Source of the DNA: Alkanindiges hydrocarboniclasticus
Lineage (GTDB): Bacteria; Pseudomonadota; Gammaproteobacteria; Pseudomonadales; Moraxellaceae
Length of the DNA: 64,000 bases
Assembly (NCBI RefSeq): GCF_001982605.1
Contig: NZ_MLCN01000022.1
Location: 62,001 to 126,000 of the forward strand
Reading direction: 5' to 3'
This document shows positions 17,045 through 25,473 of the stretch, one piece after another. Numbering within the stretch: the stretch's first letter is position 1; each line of letters opens with the position of its first letter. The position numbers and the translations under genes were made by a program. The notes below the pieces were generated by a model. The model had not been told where the DNA came from. It saw nothing but the letters and a program-made list of their open reading frames with translations, and did not search any database.

Positions 17045-18496
17045 ATGACTTTGTCCTCTGCTCTTGACGCTACGGCGACGAACAAACCAAGCGACGGCAA
17101 CATTGTGCATATGCTTCCCAATGGCCGCGAAGTACGTGTTCCCCCGCATAACCTGTCAATGGAGCAAGCTGTTCTTGCAGCGTTGATGACCATTTCCGAA
17201 TCCTGGGACAGTATTAGTGATTTACTGCATGAAAACGATTTTTACGCAGTACGTCATCGCCTGATCTTCCGGGCAATTAGCCATCTCGCAGGCACCAACA
17301 TGCCTTACGATGCTGTACTGGTGAATGACTGGCTGAGCAAAAACCACCAGCTTGAAGAAAGCGGCGGTGAAGCCTACCTGATGCAACTACTGGCAGAAAG
17401 CCCGGCCAGTTTGTATAACCTAACGGCCTATGCTGAAAAAGTTAAAGAATTATCTGCCTTGCGTGAGCTGATTAAAGCCGGTAATGACCTGCTGCAAACT
17501 GCCTATGACTCCAAGGGCAAATCCGTTACCGATATTCTGGACAGTACCGAAAGCCGCATTTTTGCCATTAGTGAGCAACACAATAACCGTAACCGCGAAA
17601 CCGGGCCGCAACCGCTGGTGGGCGTACTTAAAAATGTACTGCACAAGGTTGAGGAGTTGCAAAAAAATGACAGCCCGATTACGGGTGTATCCACTGGATT
17701 CATTGAGCTTGATAACAAGACTTTTGGCATGCAACCCGGTGACCTGATTATTGTGGCCGCGCGTCCCAGTATGGGTAAAACCACCTTTGCCATGAACCTG
17801 ATTGAAAGCGTCCTGTTTAATGCTGATTTGCCCGCACTGGTGTTTTCCATGGAGATGCCAGCAGATTCTATTGCAACGCGTTTGATTTCATCATTTGGCC
17901 GTATTCATCAGGGCCGTTTGCGTTCAGGTCGGCTTGAAGAAGGCGATTGGGTTAAGTTTTCCAGCACACTCATGCAGTTGCAAAGCAAGTACTTATATAT
18001 TGATGATTCCTCTGCACTGCCACCCAATGAACTGCGTTCACGTGCGCGCCGGGTTGCCAAAAACCATGGCGGTAAACTGGGCGCGATTATGGTGGATTAT
18101 TTGCAGTTGATGAAAGTTCCCGGCATGGGCGACAACCGTGTGGGTGAAATTTCGGAAATTTCCCGCAGCTTGAAGGCCTTGGCCAAGGAAATGAACTGTC
18201 CTGTCATTGCCTTGTCGCAGCTTAACCGAAGCCTTGAGAACCGGCCAAATAAACGCCCGATTATGTCTGACTTGCGGGAATCTGGAGCAATTGAGCAGGA
18301 TGCTGACCTGATCATGTTTATTTATCGGGATGATGTCTATAATAAGGAATCCAAGGAAGCCGGAACAGCCGAAATTATTATTGGCAAACAGCGTAATGGC
18401 CCGATTGGTACTGTGCGCTTGGCTTTTGAAGGTCAATTCACCAAGTTTGAAAACTTAAGCCCTGAATATTACCGCAACGCTGATGACGACGAATAA
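17045..18496 (+). CDS. dnaB: Replicative DNA helicase DnaB
   Basis: The hexameric helicase that unwinds DNA at replication forks, 483 residues. The N-terminal primase-interacting helical domain (PHNLSMEQAVLAALM) is followed by a linker and a RecA-like domain with Walker A ARPSMGKTTFAMN. Walker B (IMVDYLQLM), the SQLNRSLE motif and the DLRESGAIEQDAD arginine-finger region come next. No intein is present. It is separated from rplI by a terminator and about 140 bases, and its end overlaps or closely precedes alr. Confidence 0.97.
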   Translation: MTLSSALDATATNKPSDGNIVHMLPNGREVRVPPHNLSMEQAVLAALMTISESWDSISDLLHENDFYAVRHRLIFRAISHLAGTNMPYDAVLVNDWLSKNHQLEESGGEAYLMQLLAESPASLYNLTAYAEKVKELSALRELIKAGNDLLQTAYDSKGKSVTDILDSTESRIFAISEQHNNRNRETGPQPLVGVLKNVLHKVEELQKNDSPITGVSTGFIELDNKTFGMQPGDLIIVAARPSMGKTTFAMNLIESVLFNADLPALVFSMEMPADSIATRLISSFGRIHQGRLRSGRLEEGDWVKFSSTLMQLQSKYLYIDDSSALPPNELRSRARRVAKNHGGKLGAIMVDYLQLMKVPGMGDNRVGEISEISRSLKALAKEMNCPVIALSQLNRSLENRPNKRPIMSDLRESGAIEQDADLIMFIYRDDVYNKESKEAGTAEIIIGKQRNGPIGTVRLAFEGQFTKFENLSPEYYRNADDDE

Positions 18497-19643
18497 TCGC
18501 TTTTCTGACATTACGATGACTGCTGTGACAAAACGCCAACCAAGGATAGAACTTAGCACTTCTGCCCTGCAACACAACTTCAAGCGTGTGCGTAAGGTTG
18601 CACCGCACAGCAAAGTGGTATGCATGGTCAAGGCAGATGCTTATGGTCATGGCATTGAATTTGCCCTAAATGCGTTACAAGATACGGATGCCTTTGGTGT
18701 GGCATGCATTTCCGAGGCACGGCAAATCCGGCAACTGGGTTATAAGCAGCCTGTTACCTTAATTGAAGGGGTTTTTAGCCCTGCCGAGTGGATTGAAGCC
18801 AGTCAACAGCAATTTGAATGTGTGGTGCATCAGCAGCAGCAGGTTCAATGGGCATTGGCGCATCCTCATACTTATCAAAAAAATAACCTCAAAATCTGGC
18901 TTAAATTAAATAGTGGGATGAACCGCTTGGGGTTACAACCGGATGAACTCCTGACAGCAGCATTAAAACTGCGTGCGGCAGGATTTGAATTAGTGTTGAC
19001 CATGCATTTTGCCAATGCCGATGTACCAGATCATCCCTTAAACCAGCAGCAAATCCAGACTTTTTTACATTTAAAACAGCAACTGGAACCTATTGAAGCG
19101 TCGTGCTGTAACTCGGCTGCTATTTTTAACTGGCCAGAACTGCATTTTAATTATGTCCGGCCCGGCATTATGCTATATGGTGCCTCACCCTACGATAATA
19201 TCATTGCAAACAAGCTGGATTTACGGCCAGTGATGCATCTTAAAAGCAACCTGATTGCCATCCAGCATGTGAATGTTGAACAAGTAATTGGCTATGGCTC
19301 ACGCTTTACCACAACGCGTCCTACCCGCTTAGGAATTGTTGCCATAGGTTATGGTGACGGTTATCCAAGGGCTTTAACGCATGGCGCTTACGTGAGCATT
19401 CAAGGCCATGAAGCGCCGCTGCTGGGCCGCGTGAGTATGGACTTGCTGGCTGTGGATTTAACCGATTTGCCAACAAGTATTCATATTGGCGATGAAGTCA
19501 CATTGTGGGGCGATAACCCATCTGTTGACCTGATTGCAAAGCATAACAATACCATTGGCTATGAGTTGTTATGTCGTTTGACACAACGAGTTAAGCGTAT
19601 TTCATTAAATGCTGAAGGCAATATATTAATAAAGTCTAATTAA
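18483..19643 (+). CDS. alr: Alanine racemase
   Basis: PLP enzyme that interconverts L- and D-alanine for peptidoglycan. The PLP lysine is Lys50 in VKADAYGHG. The second catalytic base, a Tyr, is in EQVIGYGSRF, and LGRVSMDLLAVDLT is also conserved. Two starts are possible: ATG 18483, overlapping dnaB by 14 bases and giving 386 residues, or ATG 18516, 19 bases after the dnaB stop. Neither has a strong ribosome site, and the conserved part (RIELSTSALQHN) begins after both. A dnaB-alr order is common in related gammaproteobacteria. Confidence 0.94.
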   Translation: MTTNNRFSDITMTAVTKRQPRIELSTSALQHNFKRVRKVAPHSKVVCMVKADAYGHGIEFALNALQDTDAFGVACISEARQIRQLGYKQPVTLIEGVFSPAEWIEASQQQFECVVHQQQQVQWALAHPHTYQKNNLKIWLKLNSGMNRLGLQPDELLTAALKLRAAGFELVLTMHFANADVPDHPLNQQQIQTFLHLKQQLEPIEASCCNSAAIFNWPELHFNYVRPGIMLYGASPYDNIIANKLDLRPVMHLKSNLIAIQHVNVEQVIGYGSRFTTTRPTRLGIVAIGYGDGYPRALTHGAYVSIQGHEAPLLGRVSMDLLAVDLTDLPTSIHIGDEVTLWGDNPSVDLIAKHNNTIGYELLCRLTQRVKRISLNAEGNILIKSN

Positions 19644-19644
19644 T

Positions 19645-20139
19645 TTAATAATTAATATAGCAGTGTTCAACCAATAGTGTTGTGGGATGAATCATGGTTT
19701 TCCCCTCAAATTTAAATGAAAAACTTTTATAAAAATTAATTGCCTCTGTGTTTTTTTCTAATACCCAAAGCATCTGCATGCCGTATCCGTGTGATTGCAA
19801 ATATTCAATTGCTTTTGTCAACAACAAAGTCCCGATGCCCTTTCGTAAGTAGCAAGGCTTTAAATATATTGCAGTAATTTCACCGACTTTTGCAGAAAGA
19901 AGCAGTTCACGGCTTGGACAACAATGGACAAATCCAGCAATTACATTATGCTCAATTGCGATAAATACCCATGAATTTGACTCAGCTATAATGTTTTCCC
20001 ATGATTTTGTACGTGCTTCGATATCAAGCCGATTCAAGATATCCTGATGCATTAAATTTTTATAGGCAAATTGCCAGGATTCAATGTGAACACTGGCAAT
20101 ATTTCTGGCATCCTGCAACGTTGCTTGTCGAATCAACAA
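19645..20139 (-). CDS. GNAT family N-acetyltransferase
   Basis: A 164-residue single-domain acetyltransferase. The start RQATLQDARNIASVHIESWQFAYK is typical of the RimI/YhfO-like group, and the acetyl-CoA loop is YLRKGIGTLLLTKAIEYL. A late WVLEKNTEAINFYKSFSF is the usual GNAT beta5-alpha4 element. The acceptor substrate cannot be told. The coding sequence is visibly more AT-rich than its neighbours, which may point to recent acquisition. It ends two bases from alr on the other strand, and the Anbu gene lies just upstream with three bases between them, so it may be read from the end of that cluster. Confidence 0.85.
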   Translation of the reverse strand: MLIRQATLQDARNIASVHIESWQFAYKNLMHQDILNRLDIEARTKSWENIIAESNSWVFIAIEHNVIAGFVHCCPSRELLLSAKVGEITAIYLKPCYLRKGIGTLLLTKAIEYLQSHGYGMQMLWVLEKNTEAINFYKSFSFKFEGKTMIHPTTLLVEHCYINY

Positions 20140-20142
20140 TTT

Positions 20143-20880
20143 TTAACGCCAATAATCATCCGGTGGCTGCGGCAAATTGGTCATGGTACTACGCAAGCCA
20201 TCTGACCATTGCTGACGAATCATGGAAAAATACGGGTCGGTATCATATAGGCGACGGCCTTCGGGTAAATTAAACTGGTTTGCCCGATAGACAATAAGAT
20301 CCAGCGGCGTGCCAACCGATACGTTGGAGCGAATGGTAGAGTCAAAAGAAATCAGGGCACAACGCAAGGCTTTGTCCAGGGGGGTGTGATAATTGAGTGC
20401 ACGATCCAGAATCGGCTTGCCATATTTGCTTTCACCAATCTGGAAATATGGGGTATCAATAGTTGCTGCAATAAAATTACCTTGCGGATAAATGCTGTAA
20501 AGCTCTGGAGGTTCACCCTTGATTTGACCACCAATTAAAATTGAACTGGAAAAATCATATTCATTGCTTTGGGCAAGCCCAGTCACATGCTGAATCTCAT
20601 GCGCCATGCACTCTCCAACAATTTCAGCGGCTTCAAATAGCGTCGCGACATTATGCAGGTTGCGTTCGGCATTGGACTGAATTTGATGCTGTAACCGTGT
20701 AATTACGGCTTGCGAGGTAGCAAGATTACCAGCCGTTTGCAACACAATGATTCGTTCACCCCTGACCCCAAAACGGTGCAGCTTGCGAAATATTGCAATA
20801 TGGTCTACCCCGGCATTAGTACGTGAATCACTGACAAATACCAGCCCTTCCTCAAGTCGCATCGCTACACAATAGGTCAT
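20143..20880 (-). CDS. Anbu-type proteasome-like peptidase
   Basis: A 245-residue Ntn-hydrolase of the Anbu (ancestral beta-subunit, COG3484) family. Starting at 20880 puts Thr as residue 2, directly after Met, as needed for an N-terminal nucleophile. The Asp in FVSDSRTNAG and the Lys in IFRKLHRFG then fall at 17 and 32 of the processed chain, the proteasome-like triad. AGGAAGAG stands before this ATG; an ATG six codons upstream would bury the Thr. Family members form ring- or lock-washer-shaped assemblies with little known activity. It lies downstream of genes for a transglutaminase-like protein, an alpha-E protein and an ATP-grasp enzyme, the standard Anbu neighbourhood. Substrates are unknown. 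Confidence 0.88.
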   Translation of the reverse strand: MTYCVAMRLEEGLVFVSDSRTNAGVDHIAIFRKLHRFGVRGERIIVLQTAGNLATSQAVITRLQHQIQSNAERNLHNVATLFEAAEIVGECMAHEIQHVTGLAQSNEYDFSSSILIGGQIKGEPPELYSIYPQGNFIAATIDTPYFQIGESKYGKPILDRALNYHTPLDKALRCALISFDSTIRSNVSVGTPLDLIVYRANQFNLPEGRRLYDTDPYFSMIRQQWSDGLRSTMTNLPQPPDDYWR

Positions 20881-20955
20881 AACTCTTCCTGTATACATTT
20901 GAGGAGTAAACTAACAAATTACTCCCTACTTTTCCAGTTGAACAGAAATCCCTCC

Positions 20956-21732
20956 TTAACTGGCCAGAACTTGTACCAGTGCCCGCATGGATTCCTGTCC
21001 GCCTCCCTGTCGTGTGCCCCGCACTGGTGCAGCATCAAAATAATCACGGCCTACAGCTAAATATACATGATGATCCAGTGAGAAAAGTTGGTTAGACGTA
21101 TCAAAACAGTACCACAAGCCATTAAGGTAAACCTCAGCCCACGCATGGGTAGATAAATGCGTGCTGTCGCTGCTGTGCAAATAACCTGATACATAGCGTG
21201 CAGGTAGCTTTAAGTAGCGTGCACAGGCCAGAAATACATGGGTATGATCCTGACAGACACCCTGCTCCAGATCAAATGCTTCGGCAGCGGTGGTCATTAC
21301 ATTGGTGGACATGGGTGTATAAGGCATGCGTTCCAGAATAGCCGCTGATAAATCAATGAGCGCAGAACGATCAGTCCCTTTGCCATATTTCGCCACAAAG
21401 TCCAGCAATGGTTCATGACAGGACGTTGTTTCAGTAGCGTGGGTAAAAAACATCGGTGACAAATGGTTATCTTCAATCCCTTCAGTTGGATTAATTTCAA
21501 CCTCGCCCTGCGCCATGATCAGTAGTTCCTGATGAGGCTGGTTAACGGTCAGGCTGGTCCAGATATTGCCAAAACCATCCTGCTGGGTGCATTTGATACC
21601 CGGTGCCGCCAGTTGCCATGCATGTACAATCTGATGTCCAAAAGTCTGTGGTGTTAATCGAATATATTGATTGCTTCTTTTTACTGCACTTTCATATTCG
21701 TAGTGCGTTTGATGATTAATCACCAGCTTCAT
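20956..21732 (-). CDS. Transglutaminase-like cysteine protease of the Anbu cluster
   Basis: 258 residues: a bacterial transglutaminase-like N-terminal domain (YEYESAVKRSNQYIRLTPQ) followed by a core with the Cys-His-Asp triad. Cys160 is in EQGVCQDHTH, His196 in THAWAEVY and Asp211 in WYCFDTSN. Lengths and motifs fit the family always found next to alpha-E and circularly permuted ATP-grasp proteins. It has no signal peptide and is presumably cytoplasmic. In the published comparative analysis of such clusters these enzymes are predicted to cleave or transfer peptide bonds. Its start overlaps the alpha-E stop by four bases. Confidence 0.88.
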   Translation of the reverse strand: MKLVINHQTHYEYESAVKRSNQYIRLTPQTFGHQIVHAWQLAAPGIKCTQQDGFGNIWTSLTVNQPHQELLIMAQGEVEINPTEGIEDNHLSPMFFTHATETTSCHEPLLDFVAKYGKGTDRSALIDLSAAILERMPYTPMSTNVMTTAAEAFDLEQGVCQDHTHVFLACARYLKLPARYVSGYLHSSDSTHLSTHAWAEVYLNGLWYCFDTSNQLFSLDHHVYLAVGRDYFDAAPVRGTRQGGGQESMRALVQVLAS

Positions 21733-22331
21733 GGGCCCTCCTCAAATAGTGCCTGCATTTGATCGCAGAAACTATAGAGTGCAGTAATGTCCTTTTTTTG
21801 CTGTAGTTCTACCCAGGGTGCTTCCAGTGCTGTCCAGCCAATCGGAGACAGCATTTCTACCACAGTGCGCAAGTCCTGAATCGCCATCTCAGGTGAGCGT
21901 TTAAGCCGCAAGGCATTGTCAATTTGCTCAATACATTGACCCAGCTGCCAGAACAGGCGCACATTTTCATCTTCATCCAGTACCGCTTCGCAGCAACCAG
22001 AAATCAGCTCACACACCTTGTTTTTAAATTTTTGCTTGGGATTGGTTAAAATATTCAGGGACTCAAACACCTCCTGACTGATTACGCCGCGCACACACTG
22101 CATGTTTTCACGCACAGCACTCAGGTTGGCAATAATGGAAGCAGGCTGGTTAGGGTCTTGCAACAGGGCATTTAAGGTTTTGGCATCCCATGCGGATAGG
22201 GAAAACGCATGGGAGAACTGCAAGGCTTCCTGATCATCAGTAAATGGCAACAAACGGCACAAGCCATCAATACGAATCATATAACGACCCAGCCAGTACA
22301 GGTTTGAAGCCGTTGATAGCAATAAAATCAT
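21729..22331 (-). CDS. Alpha-E domain protein (short form)
   Basis: The alpha-E (DUF403) family is recognised by the N-terminal STASNLYWLGRYMIRIDGLCRLL. The rest is a helical bundle with acidic stretches (AVLDEDENVRLFWQLGQCIEQ). Family members are commonly about 300 residues; this one has 200, so a middle or C-terminal part appears to be missing, although the frame is intact. Its catalytic role is unknown. It overlaps the ATP-grasp gene upstream and the transglutaminase gene downstream by four bases each, indicating coupled translation of three partners. Confidence 0.8.
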   Translation of the reverse strand: MILLLSTASNLYWLGRYMIRIDGLCRLLPFTDDQEALQFSHAFSLSAWDAKTLNALLQDPNQPASIIANLSAVRENMQCVRGVISQEVFESLNILTNPKQKFKNKVCELISGCCEAVLDEDENVRLFWQLGQCIEQIDNALRLKRSPEMAIQDLRTVVEMLSPIGWTALEAPWVELQQKKDITALYSFCDQMQALFEEGP

Positions 22332-23890
22332 GCGATGCCTCCTGCCGCATCATGGGTCATAACCGACAGGGTTGTCTCCTGCTCAAGTTCAATAATCCAG
22401 GTGTCTTTAGTACCGCCGCCCTGAGAGGAATTCACTACCAGTGAACCTTCCGTTAAGGCAACACGGGTTAGCCCACCGGGGGTAATTTTTACCTGTCCGG
22501 GACTACTCAGTACAAAGGGACGCAAGTCAATATGGCGTGGTGCAATGCCTTGTTCTACCAGCGTTGGGCAAACCGACAAGGCCAGTGTTGGCTGCGCAAT
22601 ATACGCACTGGGGTCATTGGTTAAACGGCGGCGAAATTCATCGAGTTCACTTTGTGATGCAGTAGGGCCAATCAACATGCCATAACCGCCAGAGCCTTGT
22701 GCTTCTTTAACCACCAGTTCAGGCAAGTGAGCCAGTACATAACTCAAGTCTTCTTTTTTGCGGCACTGCCATGTAGGGACATTGTGCAAGATGGGTTTCT
22801 CGCCCAGATAAAACTCAATCATGTCGCCAACATACGGATAGATGGATTTATCATCGGCCACGCCAGTACCGGGTGCATTGGCAATCATGACTTTTCCAGC
22901 CCGGTAAGCAGCCATCAGGCCGGGAACTCCCAGCATGCTGTCAGGTCTAAACGCTAAGGGGTCAAGAAACGGGTCATCCAGACGGCGATAGATCATATCT
23001 ACCCTGACCTTGCCACGGACTGACTTCAAAAATACTTCATTGCCTTCTACAAACAAATCATAGCCATTGACTAGTGGTACGCCCATTTCACGGGCCAAAA
23101 ACGCATGCTCATAATAGGCACTATTAAAACGTCCCGGTGTCAGCACAACTATTGTCGGATTTTCAACCAGTGAATTGGCGATTAAAGTTTGTTTGAGTAA
23201 AGCGGGATAATCATGAACAGGTGCAATTTTATGGCTGGTAAAGATTTCTGGCATTAATTTCTGGCTGATGGAACGCCCTTCAAGCATATAGGACACCCCG
23301 GACGGCGTTCGCAGGTTATCCTCCAGCACATAATACTGGCCGTCACCATGGCGGATCAGGTCAATGCCACTGATTTGTGCATAGACCTTGCCCGGCAAGT
23401 CAACATTCAGCATCCAGGGCTGAAAGCTGTCATGGGCGATTACCTGTTCAGCCGGTACAATACCTGCCCGGATAATATCCTGATGGTGATAAACATCATG
23501 CAAAAAGGCATTTAAGGCACGGATGCGCTGGTCACAGCCCGCCTCAAGAATTTTCCATTCTTTTTGTTCAATAATGCGCGGAATAATGTCAAATGGAATG
23601 ACCCGCTCGGTGCCATCTGCATCACTATACACAGTAAAGGTAATGCCTTTTTTATAGAAGTGCGAGGTAGCCTGTCCGTTGAGCTTGTTGAGTTGCTCAA
23701 TGCTTTGCTGGTTTAACCAGTGATAAAAATTCTGGTAATTTTGTCTAATATCACCGGTATCAAGCGACATTTCATTAAAGAAAAGCGGTAACAAGCTTTG
23801 GGCAATATTGCAGGCTAAAGCACTACCAGATAATGTATCGCTAGACAAATTGATTGATGTTTCAGAAATCTCACGGGAGATTGCAGTCAT
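22328..23890 (-). CDS. Circularly permuted ATP-grasp enzyme of the Anbu cluster
   Basis: A 520-residue protein of the circularly permuted type 2 ATP-grasp family (DUF404/DUF407). Motifs include GIDLIRHGDGQYYVLEDNLRTPSG, VVLTPGRFNSAYYEH, MIYRRLDDPFLDPLAFRPDS, KEAQGSGGYGMLIGP and LRPFVLSSPG. Such enzymes are predicted to form amide bonds between a peptide or amino acid and a carboxylate using ATP; the substrates are unknown. I place the start at the ATG with a GAGAAGGGC ribosome site; 33 further in-frame codons upstream look non-coding. It is the first gene of the four-gene cluster. Confidence 0.88.
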   Translation of the reverse strand: MTAISREISETSINLSSDTLSGSALACNIAQSLLPLFFNEMSLDTGDIRQNYQNFYHWLNQQSIEQLNKLNGQATSHFYKKGITFTVYSDADGTERVIPFDIIPRIIEQKEWKILEAGCDQRIRALNAFLHDVYHHQDIIRAGIVPAEQVIAHDSFQPWMLNVDLPGKVYAQISGIDLIRHGDGQYYVLEDNLRTPSGVSYMLEGRSISQKLMPEIFTSHKIAPVHDYPALLKQTLIANSLVENPTIVVLTPGRFNSAYYEHAFLAREMGVPLVNGYDLFVEGNEVFLKSVRGKVRVDMIYRRLDDPFLDPLAFRPDSMLGVPGLMAAYRAGKVMIANAPGTGVADDKSIYPYVGDMIEFYLGEKPILHNVPTWQCRKKEDLSYVLAHLPELVVKEAQGSGGYGMLIGPTASQSELDEFRRRLTNDPSAYIAQPTLALSVCPTLVEQGIAPRHIDLRPFVLSSPGQVKITPGGLTRVALTEGSLVVNSSQGGGTKDTWIIELEQETTLSVMTHDAAGGIA

Positions 23891-24375
23891 GATCGAGCCC
23901 TTCTCAAACTTGTAAATCATGTTATGCAAGGCGAATACCAAGTCTGTAAGAAAGCATTTGAAAAATACAAACCACAGTGGATTGCACAAAAAACATGCAG
24001 CGCCTAAAGCTTATAAATAAACACGATTCCCTTGTGCTGCTATCATGCCCAAAGCGTTTAACCACAGTCATTAGCGTTATTTAGAGCGAATTGTTTTTAG
24101 TGTAACAGCGCGTAGTTTTTGCAACAAATTTAGCGATTTGCTGTAAGTGCTTTTACTGAATAATTACATGCCATTTGCGGATTGCACTAAAAATGAACAA
24201 GCCTGCCTGATTAAATAGCAAGCCCATTCAAAAAGTCTGCTGCTCAGTGTCATTGTTCAGATAAAAAAATAATTTCGTGCGACTGGCTAATAAATCCTGC
24301 TATTTTTTGCTATGGTTTAGCTGGTTTAATGAATCGGGTTAGAACAATGAAAACGCAGGATGGAGATACCGGGGA
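23891..24375. other. 485-base divergent intergenic region between the Anbu cluster and the WYL regulator
   Basis: AT-rich and without a gene-sized frame I believe. It must hold the promoters of both directions. The only item of note is a very short frame, ATG 24347 to TGA 24379 (MKTQDGDTGE), whose stop overlaps the WYL start in an ATGA, so it could be a translated leader. No strong paired -35/-10 was seen. Confidence 0.5.
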
Positions 24376-25461
24376 ATGAGTCTGCCAAAAAAAGCCCAAG
24401 CGACAAAAAAAGCTTCCAAGTCGGCTGGGCCAGCTTCCAATGAAAAGGAAACGGTAAACAGTTTATATCGCCAATGGCAGATTTTATCCAAGCTTCCAAC
24501 CGGCAAATGGATTGGCACACGCCAGCTACAGGAACAGTTGCAGCGTGAAGGTATTGATATCAGCATTCGTACCATTCAGCGTGACCTGAACCAGATTGCC
24601 AGCCGTTTTCCAATTGAAAGCAACAAGGAAACCCCGCAAGGCTGGCGCTGGCAGGAAGACGCCCCGATTCAGAGCTTGCCGCACATGAATAGCTCACAGG
24701 CAGTAACTTTTATGATGGTGGAAGACCACCTCAAACATTTGCTGCCGCCCAGCCTGCTGGATGAAATGCGTCCGTGGTTTGACTTGGCCCGGCGTAGTTT
24801 ATCGTCCGAACACAATAATGTGCGCCAGTGGATTAACCGTGTGCGCATTGTACCGGCCACCCAGCCGCTGATTCCTCCGGCGGTGGATGCCAAGGCGCAG
24901 CAAAGTATTTATGAAGCGCTATTGCAGGATCGCCAGTTACGGGTGACCTACAAGGCACGTGCCCATCAAGGCGAGGATACGGTTTATACCTTAAATCCGC
25001 TGGCGCTGGTGCAGCGTGGTGCCATTATTTACCTGATTTGCACGCGGCATGATAAACCGGACGTACGCCAGTTTGCCCTGCACCGCTTTAGTCATGCCAC
25101 GGTACTGGAAAGCCGCTCAATGCATCCGGTAAATTTTAATATTGATGAGTATCTGGCGGCAGGTGCACTGGGCTTTACCTCGTACAACCAGCAAAGTGTA
25201 GAACCGATTTTTATTGATTTAATGTTTCACGCCAAAGCCGGACAAACCTTTTTTGAGTCACGCTTAAGTGAAGACCAGACTGTTGAAAAACTGGAAAGCG
25301 GCGAAGTGCGGGTAACGGCTACTGTGCCTTTTACTGCGCAACTGGTGTGGTGGTTACGGGCTTATGGCCGAATGCTGATTGATATCAAACCGGAGTTTCT
25401 GGCAGAACAGGTACATGAAACTGCTTTTTTGCCCAAGGCCGAACCGGTAACTGATGTTTAA
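24376..25461 (+). CDS. WYL-domain transcriptional regulator
   Basis: A 361-residue regulator. After a Lys/Ala-rich N-terminal tail there is a winged helix-turn-helix (WIGTRQLQEQLQREGIDIS, then IRTIQRDLNQI). The WYL domain follows (LRVTYKARAHQGEDTVY, LNPLALVQRGAIIYLICTR, RQFALHRFSHATV), then a C-terminal WCX-like part (ATVPFTAQLVWWLRAYGRML). WYL domains sense nucleic acid or nucleotide ligands in several bacterial systems. The gene is divergent from the ATP-grasp/alpha-E/Anbu cluster, so regulation of that cluster is a reasonable but unproved idea. The upstream site is GGGGA, very close to the ATG. Confidence 0.87.
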   Translation: MSLPKKAQATKKASKSAGPASNEKETVNSLYRQWQILSKLPTGKWIGTRQLQEQLQREGIDISIRTIQRDLNQIASRFPIESNKETPQGWRWQEDAPIQSLPHMNSSQAVTFMMVEDHLKHLLPPSLLDEMRPWFDLARRSLSSEHNNVRQWINRVRIVPATQPLIPPAVDAKAQQSIYEALLQDRQLRVTYKARAHQGEDTVYTLNPLALVQRGAIIYLICTRHDKPDVRQFALHRFSHATVLESRSMHPVNFNIDEYLAAGALGFTSYNQQSVEPIFIDLMFHAKAGQTFFESRLSEDQTVEKLESGEVRVTATVPFTAQLVWWLRAYGRMLIDIKPEFLAEQVHETAFLPKAEPVTDV

Positions 25462-25473
25462 ACTTAAAATGGA

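Noticed and set aside
19645-20139. GNAT gene as a fifth member of the Anbu system
   Set aside because: It is only three bases away, but its base composition differs and GNAT genes are not part of the usual cluster; kept as a neighbour only.
20881-20898. Six-codon upstream start for the Anbu gene
   Set aside because: It would place residues before the N-terminal Thr nucleophile, and AGGAAGAG fits the later ATG.
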